From Schizochytrium sp. TIO01 (Eukaryota > Sar > Bigyra > Thraustochytrida > Thraustochytriidae): a stretch of DNA of 64,000 nucleotides. Shown piece by piece: positions 11,713 to 23,989 of the stretch (its first letter is position 1; every line of letters begins with the position of its first letter). The stretch spans positions 680,600 through 744,599 of the forward strand of contig SMSO01000031.1 of NCBI GenBank assembly GCA_004764695.1. Reading direction: 5' to 3'. The notes below the pieces were generated by a model. It worked only from the letters and a program-made list of their open reading frames with translations, did not search any database and was not told the origin of the DNA. A program made the position numbers and the translations under genes.

Positions 11713-13041
11713 GTGATGTTGTTTCGTTCATGATTTGATTGACTTAAGTACCATAGTATTTTAATTAATATTAATATCATTCTTTAATTTTTTTAATAAT
11801 TAATATGTGTGTATATATATATATTTTATTTTTATTTTTTTTAAAGTTGGCATAACTATAAAACTAATGAACTGATAAAATAAGAAGTCTAATCAGCTGC
11901 TCGCTGGCCACGTGCTGCTGGCTGCAAGCTTGGATACGTCGATGTCCGCTCTGGTTCGTACTCTATGCGTCGATGCTCAGCCCACATAGGTTGAACCCCC
12001 ATCATGGTTTATTGTATCTTTATTGGCGTCACCCTCATTCGGAATGGACATTTGCAGGTCTTTTTTTAACTATGCCATCGCGTCGTCCTGTGTAGTCCTA
12101 TATCCATGCCGAAAATACCTGTTTAAATAATCACATCCGCAATGTAAGCAATATTATACCAAGGGTAAGTGCGTCCATAATGATTGAGAGAACGAAAACT
12201 AAATTTAAATATTGCACCCGGCGCGCTTTCCTGCCACTTCCTGTTAGAAATGTGTTTGCGTCACCTCTTTTCCTTTTTTCTCTGTTCATTACAGAATAAA
12301 AGCTCTTTCAAAAATATTATTTAGAGAAAGTATTAGCACTTTACTATCCGCTGCTAGCAGTGTCTCCAATTTTTCAAAGTTTATATTTATAAAATAATAA
12401 TAATAAATAATAAACAAAGGAGAAGGAAGTTCGTCCTTATTATTATGATTAGTTTAGTTACTATCTTTTAGTGACTCGAAAGTGGTTTTCTTCCTGAGCA
12501 ACTTGGAAAAGATTGGTCAACCAAACAATCGACTCGCAGCCTCAACCAAGCCCAAAGAGCTTTGTCGCTGCCGTCGCAGTACCTTAACTCCTTCCCTCCT
12601 TCGTGCAGCGTGCTCCAGCCCGCTTGCTCGCCCCCTTACCAACGAGGACTTTTGACTTGTTTAGTCCGTTTCGTTTATCTCGAGAAACATCCGCTCGGGT
12701 CACAAGCGCCGCTCGGATCGGACTCGTGCCTCAGTACCCCGACTTACAAGTCGCCACGGCTCTAGTTGAGCTTGCACGAGCGCAGTCGCACAGTTTAATA
12801 CGTTGTGAGTGAGCATCGCCTCTTTGTCACGAATAAAGTCTGTTAAGAAGAGCGAGCTCAGCTTCTTCGAACTAGAACGCAAGAAATACAACTATAGTGA
12901 ACCGGGTTCCTACGTTTACAAGCCTTAGTGGAAGTCGCTTCAACGATATCACTGATCCCAAGCAAATCTCAAAGTGCTGTAGTGCATTTTGAGCAGTTTC
13001 GAGATCGGTTTTGAGGTTTCGAGATCGGTAGATATCGATCA

Positions 13042-13051
13042 TTTATATATT
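13042..13051 (+). promoter_or_regulatory. TATA-like element upstream of the pyruvate carrier gene
   Basis: TTTATATATT lies about 100 bases before the ATG at 13151, after repeated GAGATCGGT-like units. Position and sequence suit a TATA box; transcription start data would be needed to confirm it. Confidence 0.35.
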
Positions 13052-13150
13052 GTGGAGGTTCTCGCATCCTGTGTGGACGTGAACTCATAGACTCTAAAGC
13101 AAGCAAACCCGCTTGAGGTAAACTTGAATAACAAAACTCGCACAAGAACG

Positions 13151-13912
13151 ATGTCGTCTAACTTTAGCTTGGCTGCGGCACGGGCCGCCTTTTTGCACCC
13201 AGAGTATGGCTGGAAGACCACCCACTTCTGGGGACCGGTGGCTAACTGGGGCTTGGTTGCTGCTGCTGCCTTTGACATGAGCACTAAGGGACCCGAGGTG
13301 ATCTCGCTGCCCATGACCGCAACCCTCAGCATCTACTCTGGACTTTTCATGCTCTTCGCATGGCGCGTTCAGCCCCGTAACTACCTCCTCTTCACGTGCC
13401 ACGCCTTCAACGAAGCTGCGCAGCTCGTACAGCTTAAACGAGGAGTCGAGTACCAGAATGAGCTGGAGCGTAAGGGCGAGCCTGTGACCAGCAAGTTTAG
13501 CCCACTTGCCTATGGCGGCGCTGTGGCTACCACCATCGGCCTTGGCCTCACTGGTGGTCGCATTCAGACTGCTCTCCTTGGCATGAACTTGCCTTCTCCG
13601 GTAACCAACTTCATGAAGCACCCGGCTGGGCCTTTCACCATTCACTTCTGGGCGCCTAGCTTTAAATGGATGCTTTCTGTGTCAAACTTTCTCGACTTTG
13701 ATCGTCCTGTAGACCAGATCAGCACCATGCAACAGACTGCACTCTGTGCTACTGGATTTATTTGGTCTCGCTACAGCATGGTCATCACCCCCAAGAACTA
13801 CAACCTCTTCGCAGTTAACTGTGGTCTTGCTGTCACTGGTTCTTACCAGCTTGCTCGCAAGATCAAGAGCCAGTTCGGCTCCGGTGAGACCACAAAGGCC
13901 GCCTCTGCTTAA
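13151..13912 (+). CDS. Mitochondrial pyruvate carrier, natural MPC1-MPC2 fusion
   Basis: 253 residues with two complete MPC domains. Residues 10-98 match MPC1: [21 protein letters not shown], then [20 protein letters not shown]. Residues 156-240 match MPC2: [40 protein letters not shown]1 and MPC2 are normally separate proteins that form the inner-membrane heterodimer importing pyruvate; here both are in one chain. The linker (99-155) holds a stretch rich in small and hydrophobic residues (about 117-144) that could be an extra membrane helix, as TM4 joins the two halves of SWEET transporters of the same superfamily. The start is the first ATG; upstream codons in frame lack one. Domain calls are firm, the linker helix is inference. 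Confidence 0.92.
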   Translation: MSSNFSLAAARAAFLHPEYGWKTTHFWGPVANWGLVAAAAFDMSTKGPEVISLPMTATLSIYSGLFMLFAWRVQPRNYLLFTCHAFNEAAQLVQLKRGVEYQNELERKGEPVTSKFSPLAYGGAVATTIGLGLTGGRIQTALLGMNLPSPVTNFMKHPAGPFTIHFWAPSFKWMLSVSNFLDFDRPVDQISTMQQTALCATGFIWSRYSMVITPKNYNLFAVNCGLAVTGSYQLARKIKSQFGSGETTKAASA

Positions 13913-14937
13913 ACTCGTGTCACATGTAATGCGTCTTGCGTTTCTCTTTGTCAAATGTCTTGTTGTGCAAACTTGTCGTCATGGGCTGGAAAACCTCTAG
14001 AATCACGACATCAACCAGCCAACTTAGAATTTCCCATGGTGTGGCGTTCCTGGGATCCATATCGCAAGTCCCGAAGTGCTTGCTTGCATCTCCATCGAGT
14101 GTGCAATAAGTTCAACATATGACGTGCTTTCCTCCTTATTTTCCTCTGCGAAGTTACCCTTCACGGAAAACTGTTAGGACGACCTGCTCATGCTAGCACA
14201 CGTACCCTTCTCAGCGCACGTCAATCTGTCAAAGTCGTGACCTCCGGATCACTCCTCTGCTCACTTACATCTCTTTCTTTTTTTAAACTAAATAACAATA
14301 ATATAGTAGAATCTATTTGCAAGAATACAGCGAACGATTATCTAGTCACCGTTAATGTAATATTCTACTTTCACACAGTAGGTCTGTGATCAGCATAGCT
14401 GCTGCCTGGATAGCGATGGCACTCACTCATAATCGTGTAGCTAACAGGGATGCAACTCCGCGCACTACAGCATAAATTAAAATATTCGTCGACCGAAATG
14501 AATATCCCTTCCAATGTGTAAAAAGAGATTAATAGCTAATTGGACGGCCGAAACTCCCTCCTCTTCGCTACATCTCTAAAGCTGCGTCGAGGATTAAGCG
14601 CAAAGCACTGGTGATGATAGCAAAGGGCAGGCAAATTTATGACATAGTATTACTAACTTAGAAAAACAATAGGTAGTACTTTTATGTACTACTACACCTT
14701 CGCCTAATTAGCGAGCCCAGAGGCGGACATTAACGCCCTCCAGAACTAGTAAAGTACCACTCCTGTTTCGATCGCCACGAAGACGTGCATCATGATGGCC
14801 AAGGGAAAGCAAATGCAATTGGCCTGCAAAGGAACGTCTGGCAGTATCAGTTAGAGCACCGAAAACACCGGCTTGGCAAGGAGGAGATCGCTCCACGGAG
14901 GAGCGTCTCCAAGAGGTCATCGTTTCAGGGACTCACG
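13913..14937. other. Spacer between pyruvate carrier and CYFIP genes
   Basis: No gene recognised. The frame of the following CYFIP gene is open back to about 14785 but without an ATG, so this part is taken as leader or promoter. Confidence 0.5.
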
Positions 14938-17900
14938 ATGGTGTCTCAACCCACTCAGACGGGAGCGGGTCTGCGCGAGTCTGCCTGCACGGCAGCAGCG
15001 CAGTACTCGATGGCTGAAGAACTCGGATTTCTTTCGCAGGAAATTGATGGCCTGCAGGCTAGTTTGGCACAGAGGTGTGGACTTCCTGCGCAAGGAGTAC
15101 AAGAGGCGCTTGTCAGGTTTCGCATGGCAGCTGGAGAGACCGCATCTGGTATGTTTCATGATGAGAACTCAGCCCGATTCCGTGATCTTGCCAGTCATGC
15201 GAAACATTTGACTGGAGAAAACTTTAAGGATGACGAATGGGACAATATCGCACTGACACTTGCGGAATGTGAAGACCTAAAAACTCGAGGTCTTGGTGTA
15301 TTTCACGAACTTTATGCGCTGAGAACACATGCATCTGCCGTCCCCACGCTAAAGTCAAATGATCACGAAGAAAAGTTAATGTACTACCAGGAAGTTTACG
15401 ATATATTGCGCCCCGAAGTTGAACTCATTGCCGACCTTGCCGAGCTTCAGGAGGATATTGCAAGTCTCTTTAAGCAGGTTTTCGAGAGGGTTGCCTCCAA
15501 ACGAGAGCTGGAAGTTAGACTCTTTATGCCTCCTCTCTTGCACCTTTTAGACCTTACCATTCTTCTTGATTGTCTTAAAGATAGTAAGCCGTGTCTGCAA
15601 AATGACTTTGCGGCCTATAAACGTGCCTTTCACATGGTAAAAGGGAAAATGCCGTCAAGTCAGGTTAACGAACTCACAACCGAGCAGGAAACAATTCAAT
15701 TCTTTCTCGCAGATCCAAAATGCCCTAAAAGCACGTTTTTCAACCATCTTATGGAAGGTATTCATCCTGTGCGTCATTCAGTCCAAACCCTCGGCGAAAT
15801 CCTAGCCTGGACTGCTAAGCGTCTTCGCACACGAGACTATTTTACCCCCGAAAGTAAATGGCAGCTTGAACGCACTTTGCCATTCATTGTACTTGCTCTC
15901 GATTTGAGCAAGGACGAGAAAGGTAATGATATTAACATTTTCAAGTCAAAAAAAGTGATGACGTCGGATGTTATGAAAACTATTAAGGCTCACCCTGTAC
16001 TTCGCATTCAAGCTGACATGCATCTCACTACAGAGTCTATTCTCTTGCGATGTCCACATTTTGGACCAAACCTTCGGGACGCATACTACACTGATCCTCG
16101 TGATCCCAAATTTCAGGTTGAAAATAGTTTGGCTAATCTCTGGCCTTATTTTAAGTTACAATACGAAGTGTTTCAAACAGACTTCCAAGCGTTACTATTT
16201 CGGCTTGATACTGCTCAGCGATCAGCGCTCACTGCGGCAGGAGATTCTACGGGTATTGACATTGATTTAGCACATCAAGCTCATGCATGTGTATTGAGAG
16301 GTTTGTCATTACTATCTGAGTGGCGAGAAGCCATTCTGTATGAAGCGGCTTGTAAATTTGTGTGCCCAGCAGATGATAAAGCACTCTCTAAACATCGAAT
16401 TCCACCATCTGACCCTGGTGCTGCATACGCCAAAGGTGGCGTTGCAAATTATTCTTCCACAGACATTGCCGTGCTTTCTGATACGATTGCCTTGCTTAAA
16501 TCTTTAGGAGCCAGTCTTCAAACGCAAGAGCACACACTTGCACCATTCATCCGTGCAAGTATTTATGATCGTCTTCAAGGTATTCTTGATGAAACCCCCG
16601 AGTCGTTCTCTGCTGCACTCAGCATCAAGAAGCGCAAGGCTCTAAAGGATCTTATTTCTTCTCTGCGTCTTGTCATCGGCGACCCACGGCGTGCAAGTGC
16701 AAGCGGCCTCAACGGAAGTGCAAATGATGGGAAGAAATCTGACAAGAAGAAAAAATCAGGAGGAGTGTTTACATCGAGTCGTAAGCTAATGGCTTCGTCG
16801 TCCTCGTCGTCGTCGGCTTCAGATACCACCTCTGGCAACCTCGGCCGTGTGCACATTGTCATTCCTTCAGCTACGCAGTTGCACGTTGCTTACAACATCC
16901 TTCGAACGATAATCCCAGAAGCTGAGGATTCAAGAGCTGCCAAGGCATCTGGACTTTTCAATCAAACATCCTCCTCATCGTTAGTGGACTCCAACTCTAC
17001 ACAGGGAAGCCTATCCTCAACAAGCTTGAGTGCAGCATCTTCATCTCTGCCTGTTTCGAATAATGCAAATGCAGCTTTCTATGAAAGTATTCGCGGACCC
17101 ACTGTCGGACGTGCCCGTCTTCCTGTTCCGCTACACTTGCTATTAGATACACTTCGCACCGCTACGGCCGCGTGCGATTTAGGCGGATCTATCCACCAAC
17201 TCACAAATCTGGGAGAGCTATATTTCCGTGAGTTCTATCTGGACCTCGCCCGTGAACCCCAGTTCTCCAAGAGCCTCTCCTTAACTTATGCGTTAGCAAA
17301 GTCCACCCTATCGAGTCCTGCAAGCGTTGAAATGAATGCAACCTTACATGTGCTTGATATCTACAACGATGCAGCCCACATGGCAATTAAAGCGTATAAG
17401 CAGCAGCACCTTTTCGATGAAGTAGAAGGAGAAGCAAATTGTGCTCTTGACTATGCTATAAAGACTCTTTCACGCATGATATATATGCACCAAAAGACTT
17501 TGCAAGCTGCCGCGCATATGGATGCCCGATTTCGAGCAAAGCTGGAGCGTGCGAAGCATTCAGGTAGTACTATGCAACCTACACCTTTTAGGAATTTCCC
17601 TCTCATTAATGAAACAAACCTGCGTATGGTGGGCCGCCATGTTGACCTTGCTGGGTGTATTGCGGAGCAAGTAGAGATGATCCTTCTGCATGATGTCGAG
17701 GCTGCCCTAGAGACTTTTGAGAACAACTCCTTTTGCGGCATAATGCAACTCGAGTCTCACCTGTCCGTTATCCAGCTTACACGAGACGCACTAGACGACA
17801 TGTTACCCACAAGCTCCATTTTAGGTATGCGAGATCTTCTGGTTGAATCGAATGCCTGTGGAGTTGGCCGTGATATATCCAAAGGTCGAATTCCTTGCTC

Positions 17901-19085
17901 ATGTAATAAACATGATTCCTCAAATATTGCTTGATTTCACATATAATCACACGACAGACCGTTTTACACTCAGCGAGGATCAACTTACATTGAGGGAACA
18001 AGACTTTGTGCCTGCAGGGCCATTTGCATCTCATCTATTGTATGGTAGTAGTGCTACACAATGGTTCGAAGTTGTTCATAAACGAGAGCGTGGATACTTA
18101 GGCATTGAACACTTTCTTTCAATGATTCGTGTATTAGGACAAGCTCAGCTGGGTATTGTTATCGAAGGTCTCTTACAAGGACTTGCCCGGCATTTCTATG
18201 ATCGCGTGGAGCCCCATGTTCAAAATGGCAGCACGTGCCATGACGTCATTTGAGGCGCCCAGTGTGACAGTGCCTTTGCGGACGCGTATCACCAACTTCG
18301 AGAGGTATACAAACGCAGTTTTTAATAACGAAGAATCTAAAGGCATGGCAATGCAGGCCTTTCGTGTTTTTGGCAACGGTATCTCTATTATGAGACTGAT
18401 ACAGGGGGCCTTGGACGAGGTCGAAATCGCAGAATTTACACAACTTGCACCTTTTTTTGGATTTTACTCCACCAAGCAACTAGACTTTATCACAGAATGC
18501 AACGATGAAACCAAGGAACGCCACTTAAATGCGCGAACTCCTGTCTTCGCATCTTTTCTTGAGCGACTTGGAGCTGTGTTTGCTCAAAGCGGCACGACAG
18601 GTTTTTGTGAAATCTCCAGCGTTATACAAGCACTGCTTGTAAGGCCAAATGAACGTTGGCTAGCGATTTATGGTGATGGGATCGCTCTTGCAACGTTTTT
18701 GCTCATTCACTTTGCAACAGATTTCCATACTTTTAGCATACGCGGGTTTTGCGAGCAAGTCCTTCAGGCTCACTTCCTTCAAGGAGATGTTCAAGGTGAT
18801 GACCAGGAGGCAATTCGAACAATTATTGCTCGCGCTAAGCTTCTTCATGAACAGGGGCAATCTACGCTGGCTGCGTTCGACTGTGCCTTCCCTAGGGCAC
18901 AATATGTTCGTATGCAAATATATCATCCCCCGACCTTGGCCACACTCAAGATCGAGAAAGAGCCCGAGTACACGCCGACTTCAACAAGTCCTCGGGATTC
19001 TAAGATTTCACAAGAGCCCAAAAGCCCCGAAGCTGTAATTCGAAAACCAATGCATATCCGCAGAAGTGTCTATTATAAGTCATAG
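14938..19085 (+). CDS. CYFIP/Sra-1-like subunit of the WAVE (SCAR) complex; frame moves +1 twice
   Basis: CYFIP binds activated Rac and holds the WAVE complex inactive, controlling Arp2/3-driven actin assembly. The sequence aligns along most of the CYFIP family: LFMPPLLHLLDLTI..NDFAAYKRAFH early, LFREFxLxL-like YFREFYLDLA, then LDIYNDAAHMAIKAYKQQ and MVGRHVDLAGCI. The first frame (14938 to about 17855) continues in the next frame (about 17855-18225, TYNHTTDRF) and then the third (about 18225-19085, AFRVFGNGISIM). Each junction needs one base to be skipped, and the alignment with animal and plant homologues has no gap there, so ordinary introns do not fit. Joined length would be about 1380 residues against about 1250 in animals; Ser-rich inserts (near 16780-17060) explain the excess. 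Start is the first ATG; homology begins soon after it. Confidence 0.85.
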
Positions 19086-19385
19086 AATTGGTCATCCAAG
19101 GCAATATCCCTCGAATTTCCGGATCAAAACCAAAATATAGTTTGTATAGATGATTCAAATCCACCACTAGATCCTTTTTATTCTACAGATAAAGCTTTCT
19201 TCGAAGCCCACGCTCTATGCTTCTCTCTATAAGAGCTATGTGGCAAACTGTCTTCAGCTGCTTCATCTAAAATATAGCAACAAATTTCAAAATTAATCTT
19301 AATTTCAGATAGATAGTAATAGATACTTGCGATTCAAAGAATATATTATATTGCCTTTGGAAATGAGTTTATGCCTCCAGTTTTT

Positions 19386-22300
19386 TCAAAGATCCTGAGA
19401 TAAAAAGTCTTGCCACAGCTCCGTAAAAGGTTTGACAGTCACTGCCTTTTCAATAGCTTCCCAGTCTGTCTCACGTTTTGTTTGCTCACCAGTTTCTTGT
19501 TCACCGCCAAAGAGAACTTTCTTTAACAATCCAACCTTGTCTCCATTTACAATATTGCTAGCTCCAGCATTGCCAAACAGTGATCCCGATGAACTCCGGC
19601 GAGGCAAAATTAGTCCAAGAGCTTCACGATCCGACTCTCCCATGTTGAGCAAATTAGCAAGTAGGGTTAGTAACTCCCGCTGTGACTGATAGCTTCCTGT
19701 TTGCTTCTGTACAAAGTACGTTACCACAAGTTTTTTCATCATCTCGCGATCCACACGTCCATCGTCATCGCTTTGTTCACGAGGAGACTTTTGCTGCTGG
19801 CCCTCGACAGTCTTTTCAATCTCCTCAAGACCAGACGGGTCAAGCTCGCTAGACTGCTGCCGTTGCAGTTCCTGCCGGCGAGCTGCATCCTGCGAATTTG
19901 TCCAGTCTTCTTCGGCACGCTTTAAGGCATCAACCTCCGCACGTAGCACTTGAATCGTACGATCTGCAGCAGCGGCAGCAAGTCGTGACTCGTGTGCCTC
20001 CTTTGCAAGCTCTACTCGGTCCGTATCGAAGTTTTCTTTGTTTTTCTCCATAGTGGTGCGCTGTTCCTGAACCTCACGCTTGAGGTCCTCGATCTTTCTC
20101 TTGTAAACTCGGGCTCTCTGCTCTACCTCTGTGTTAAGTTGTGCCAGAGCTGCATTTAAGGTTTCTCGCTCCGAACGAAGACGATCAAGGTCTGTCTCTG
20201 CGACCTTGAGTTCAGCTTGAGTTACCTTCAATTCTGCAGTTAAACGGTGAACTTGCTGATGTTGCCCAGTTTGGGTTGAGAGATCCTCGCGCAATGTGGC
20301 TTCACGCTCAAGAGCGTCTTCAAGCTCTTCTTTGAGACGTTCAATCTCCTGATGTTGTGTGGAAATCTTGCTAGCTCCTTCCTTCTTACCACGGGAAAGA
20401 TCTTCTAATTTCTTCTGTAAAGTTCCAATTTTATAGATCAACTCTTCTTTTTCTTCACTGCTCTCCCGCAAATTTTCTTTTAGAGCACGTGATTCATCTT
20501 CAAGTTCGAGGAGAATCTCCTCGTATTCCTGACATTTCTCTTGTAAAGAATCATGCGATCGCAAGGTTTTCTTCCATTTGTCCTCAAGCTCTTGATATGC
20601 ATCTCCAAGCTTTTCCTTTGCTGATTTCAACATATTCTTCTCAGTTTCAACGCGCTGATTAAGTTCGTCAAGTTCTTTATTCTCTAAGACAAGCTCTTCA
20701 ACACGGTGCCGCAAAATTGAAATTTCGTTTTCTGTATCAGAGCCCCTTTGGATTTGCTCACGAAGCAAGTCACGCTCATGTGACGCAAGATCAAGGGCGT
20801 GCCGGAGTTTATCGCATTCACTTGCATGAGACTTCTGAAGTTGGTCAAGCTCGTTCTGCAAAATTGCTTCTTGCGCTTCAAATTTATCAGTGAGCGCCTG
20901 CATGCTACATTCATGCTCGGAGCTCATGCTCACTTTTACTTCCTCCATACTATTTTCCATTTCTTCTCGAAGAGCTTCCAGGGCGCGAATTTTATCAGTT
21001 TCGAGCGACTGCCTAAGCTCTTGTATAGCTTCTCTGTGTTTCTTTGAAGCCCTCTCCACGGCATCTGATATCCTTGCTTCAATGGATGTTTCTTCAGAAT
21101 CATTGTTACGAAGCTCAACCTCATAGCGCTTGGCTTCTGCACTCATTTTGCTATCCGATTCGCGCTGGGAAGTTACTGCTGCGTTGAGCTTTTCGGTAGA
21201 TGATCGTTCAATTTCACAGAGCTCCCCTTGGTGTCGAATTTGTAGTTCCTCTATTTCTGTATTGTGAGACCTCTTCAGTTGCTCCAGCTCGGCTTGCAGT
21301 TCAAAAACTTGTTTGCGTACCTTTTCTTCTTCTAAAGAGGCGATTTTGACGTGTGTTGTTGCTGTTTCAGCTAATGAAGATAGCCCATTCTTCTCCTTTT
21401 CGAGAGATTCTAGTTTACTTTGCAGGGCTGCTATTTCAGCAGAACTCTGTTCTGCAAGTTGCTTTAAGTTTTTCACATTGCATTCAGCATTGTTTCGAGC
21501 ATTCACTGCCGCATATGTGTCAGCTTGCAATTGCTGTGCGGTTTCTCTTGCCTTTCCTAATTCAAGATTGGCTTCTTCCAGGCTTTTAAGTAGGTTGGCA
21601 TTATCTGCACGAGCTGCCTCGGCATCGCCCCGAGCTTGTTGAGCTTCGGCGAGTGCGGCGTTTAGGTCTTCTTGCGAAATCGAGGAACTTTGGCTGTCAA
21701 AAGTCCTGCATTGTTGAGAATGACTTTTAGTGCTTTGGGCATCTCCAGTCTGACCTTCGCCCAGAGGCGAACTTGGCGCATTCCAAACAGTCTCTTCTTC
21801 TTCTTCTTCTTCTTCTTCTTCTTCTTCTTCTTCTTCTTCTTCCTCTCCCATCATGACCTTCATCTTGTCATCGTCGTCGTCATCATCAACGTGTACAGTT
21901 TCTGCCTTGATGTGCAGCCTTGAGGTTTCAAGTTCCTCAGTTTCAAATACCCGTGATGGTTTTAGAGTTGGTGGAAAACTGGCTGGCTCCAGAGTTGAAG
22001 TAGGTTCGGGTTCCGTCAAATTTTGCAACCGTTCACTATCAAGATGTGCCTTAGCTAAATCATGAGCTGATAATGTTTCTGCAACAGATTCTGGTTTGAT
22101 CAAAGATGAGTCATTTACAGGAAAGGATGAACCTCCGAGTTCAGCTTCGCTGAGCTCAGAATCAGACCACGAGTTACTTTCCTTGTCAGATGAGGACTCC
22201 GCTAGCTTTTGAACATCTTTTTCAACATCATGATCGAGGATATTATCATTGTCTCTGATATTAACCTGGGTAGGTTCATTATGGTCGGTCTCACTGTCAT

Positions 22301-23076
22301 CACCATGAGAAGGATGCCGATCTTGATAATGTGCAATTCCGCTATGTTCACTGTTGCTATCATCGATGTTGGTATGAATGGCATCTTCATTATCGCCTCC
22401 ACTGCCGCCATCCTCGTCACCGTCATCAATCTCGTCAGACCATCTCTTAAATTTAGCTTCTCCTGATTGTTGTAGTGTTGTCTCATTATCGCCTCCACTG
22501 CCGCCATCCTCGTCACCGTCATCAATCTCGTCAGACCATCTCTTAAATTTAGCTTCTCCTGATTGTTGTAATGTTGTCTCATTATCGCCTCCACTGGCAC
22601 CATCCCCATCATCGTCATCATCCTCGTCAGACCATCTCTCAAATTCAGCTTCTCCTGAATGTTGTAATGCTGTCTCAGGTTTTGAAACTTGCTTCTCTCC
22701 CAGGGCTGTGTCTCCAAAAGGGCCTCCATGCTGATAGTTATTGTCAGAATCTTCAATTCGGTGATGTTTCGAATCTTGCATACCAGCAGCTTCATTGAAT
22801 CTTGTATTATAATAAGAGTCGTCTCTAGATTCCTTTGTGGTGGCTATCTGTATGGTGGTGTTCATCTGCTGCTACTGCTGACGAATAGCCTTGATCCCCG
22901 TAATCGTTTTGAGCGTTGTTATAGCCATCTTCCTCCTCATCGCGCCTCTCCTGTTCGTAGTAGTCATCGTCGTTGTCATCGTACGAGTTATTGTACTGTG
23001 CTTGGTGTTGATGCGCTTCATCGATAACATCTTGCAAGGCTTCACCGAATTTTGAGACAACACTTGAAAGCCACAT
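19386..23076 (-). CDS. Golgin-like long coiled-coil protein (GMAP-210/Rud3 or TMF type)
   Basis: From the ATG at 23076 the protein opens with an amphipathic segment (MWLSSVVSKFGEALQDV) like the membrane-sensing N-termini of TMF1 and GMAP-210. An acidic, low-complexity region follows, then about 750 residues of heptad-rich coiled coil. Near the C-terminus (19.6-19.75 kb) KKLVVTYFVQ..ELLTLLANLLNM resembles the GRIP-related Arf-binding (GRAB) domain that brings Rud3/GMAP-210 to the cis-Golgi. Such golgins tether vesicles. The N-terminal frame ends at 22825, while the main frame opens right of 22865, one base forward, so a one-base offset, a tiny intron or a wrong start must lie between 22825 and 22870. 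If the N-terminal part is excluded, the main frame starts at the ATG at 22865 (1159 residues). Family by architecture, not by close sequence match. Confidence 0.7.
21794..21843. repeat. (TTC)n microsatellite coding poly-Glu
   Basis: About 16 TTC units on the plus strand, read as GAA on the minus strand, give an uninterrupted run of Glu in the acidic region of the golgin. Length is likely variable between strains. Confidence 0.95.
22395..22682. repeat. Three tandem 96-bp repeats inside the golgin gene
   Basis: Units start at 22395, 22491 and 22587. The first two are nearly identical, the third has diverged. Each encodes 32 residues containing LQQSGEAKFKRWSDE and an Asp-rich stretch. The 96-base period keeps the frame. 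Confidence 0.95.
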
Positions 23077-23989
23077 CCTCAAGTCACGAAGTTGTTGGCA
23101 CCGACGTTAGAAAATCCTGCCTCGTTTTCAACCTGATTTAGAAAACCAAAGACACTTTTACCCGTTACTTGGCTCGAATGATTTCCGTCGCGTTCAACGT
23201 CGTCCACGTCCAGGTGGCTGCCAGCTTGGGCCGAGCAGGAGTCGATCTTCGCTACAAAGGCGATGCAAGGCAACTCCACAAGAGAAGTACAGTCTCGTGT
23301 GACCACAGCAGCCCTCAGACCACTGGGTGTAAGTTCGAACTGCGTCTACGTTCTGCGCTCGCCTTCCGTGGCGGCGTGGTGATTCTCACGAACCAGTTTT
23401 AGTTGAAATTGCAGAAAAAGCGGAATTTCTTAGGATCGTTCGACTCACTACTTGGAAATGAGGGTAGTAGGACTCGCTTAGAAGTCCCAACGGGTAACTC
23501 TTACTAAGCACTTAATGCTTTCTTTAGTAATCCCCAGTCGAGTTACTCTTGCAAGCGGAGGTAGTGTCGTGTTATTTGGTTTTATGTTTTTTCTAAATGA
23601 AGCCTTGTAGACGAGGTTTGGCGAATCCTTTGAGACTGAGATATAACGAGTTATGCATTACATGTATGTCTTAATATAAGGCTCTTCAGCGATCGAGGTT
23701 TGAAGAATTGAAGAGGTGATACGAAGGACAATTAAAGAGATGCATAAGGACATTGTAAGTTTAATGATAAGAATGGCCAGGGTTGCTTGCTTGCTACAAT
23801 TTTTGTAAAGCGCGTGCATTGTTTGAGAGATTGCAACCTAAGGTTAGGGTGACAAACTCACGAGTATGGTGAAGTGAAAAAAGCGCTTAACAGAGAAGGA
23901 ATTAGACTAGGGTGGTTACTATGATTCCAGGTGTTGTTTGTTATCAAAGACAATATCGTCACCCCATGTATAGCATGAAGATGAGCGCG
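23077..23989. other. Spacer upstream of the golgin gene
   Basis: No gene recognised. It carries the promoter side of the golgin gene and the 3' flank of the small secreted protein gene. Confidence 0.5.

Larger units (their letters stand above)
7669..13150. other. Long spacer between lipoyl and pyruvate-carrier genes
   Basis: About 5.5 kb with no intact gene recognised. AT-rich tracts alternate with stretches of more balanced composition. Two stretches look like decayed coding sequence on the minus strand (about 8.8-9.0 kb and 11.2-11.7 kb) and are listed separately. The right end holds the pyruvate-carrier promoter. Confidence 0.5.

Noticed and set aside
17842-17884. A 43-nt or 22-nt intron (GT..AG) at the first CYFIP frame change
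   Set aside because: Removing either would delete residues that align with CYFIP homologues without a gap, so an indel or a translational shift is preferred; cDNA could overturn this.
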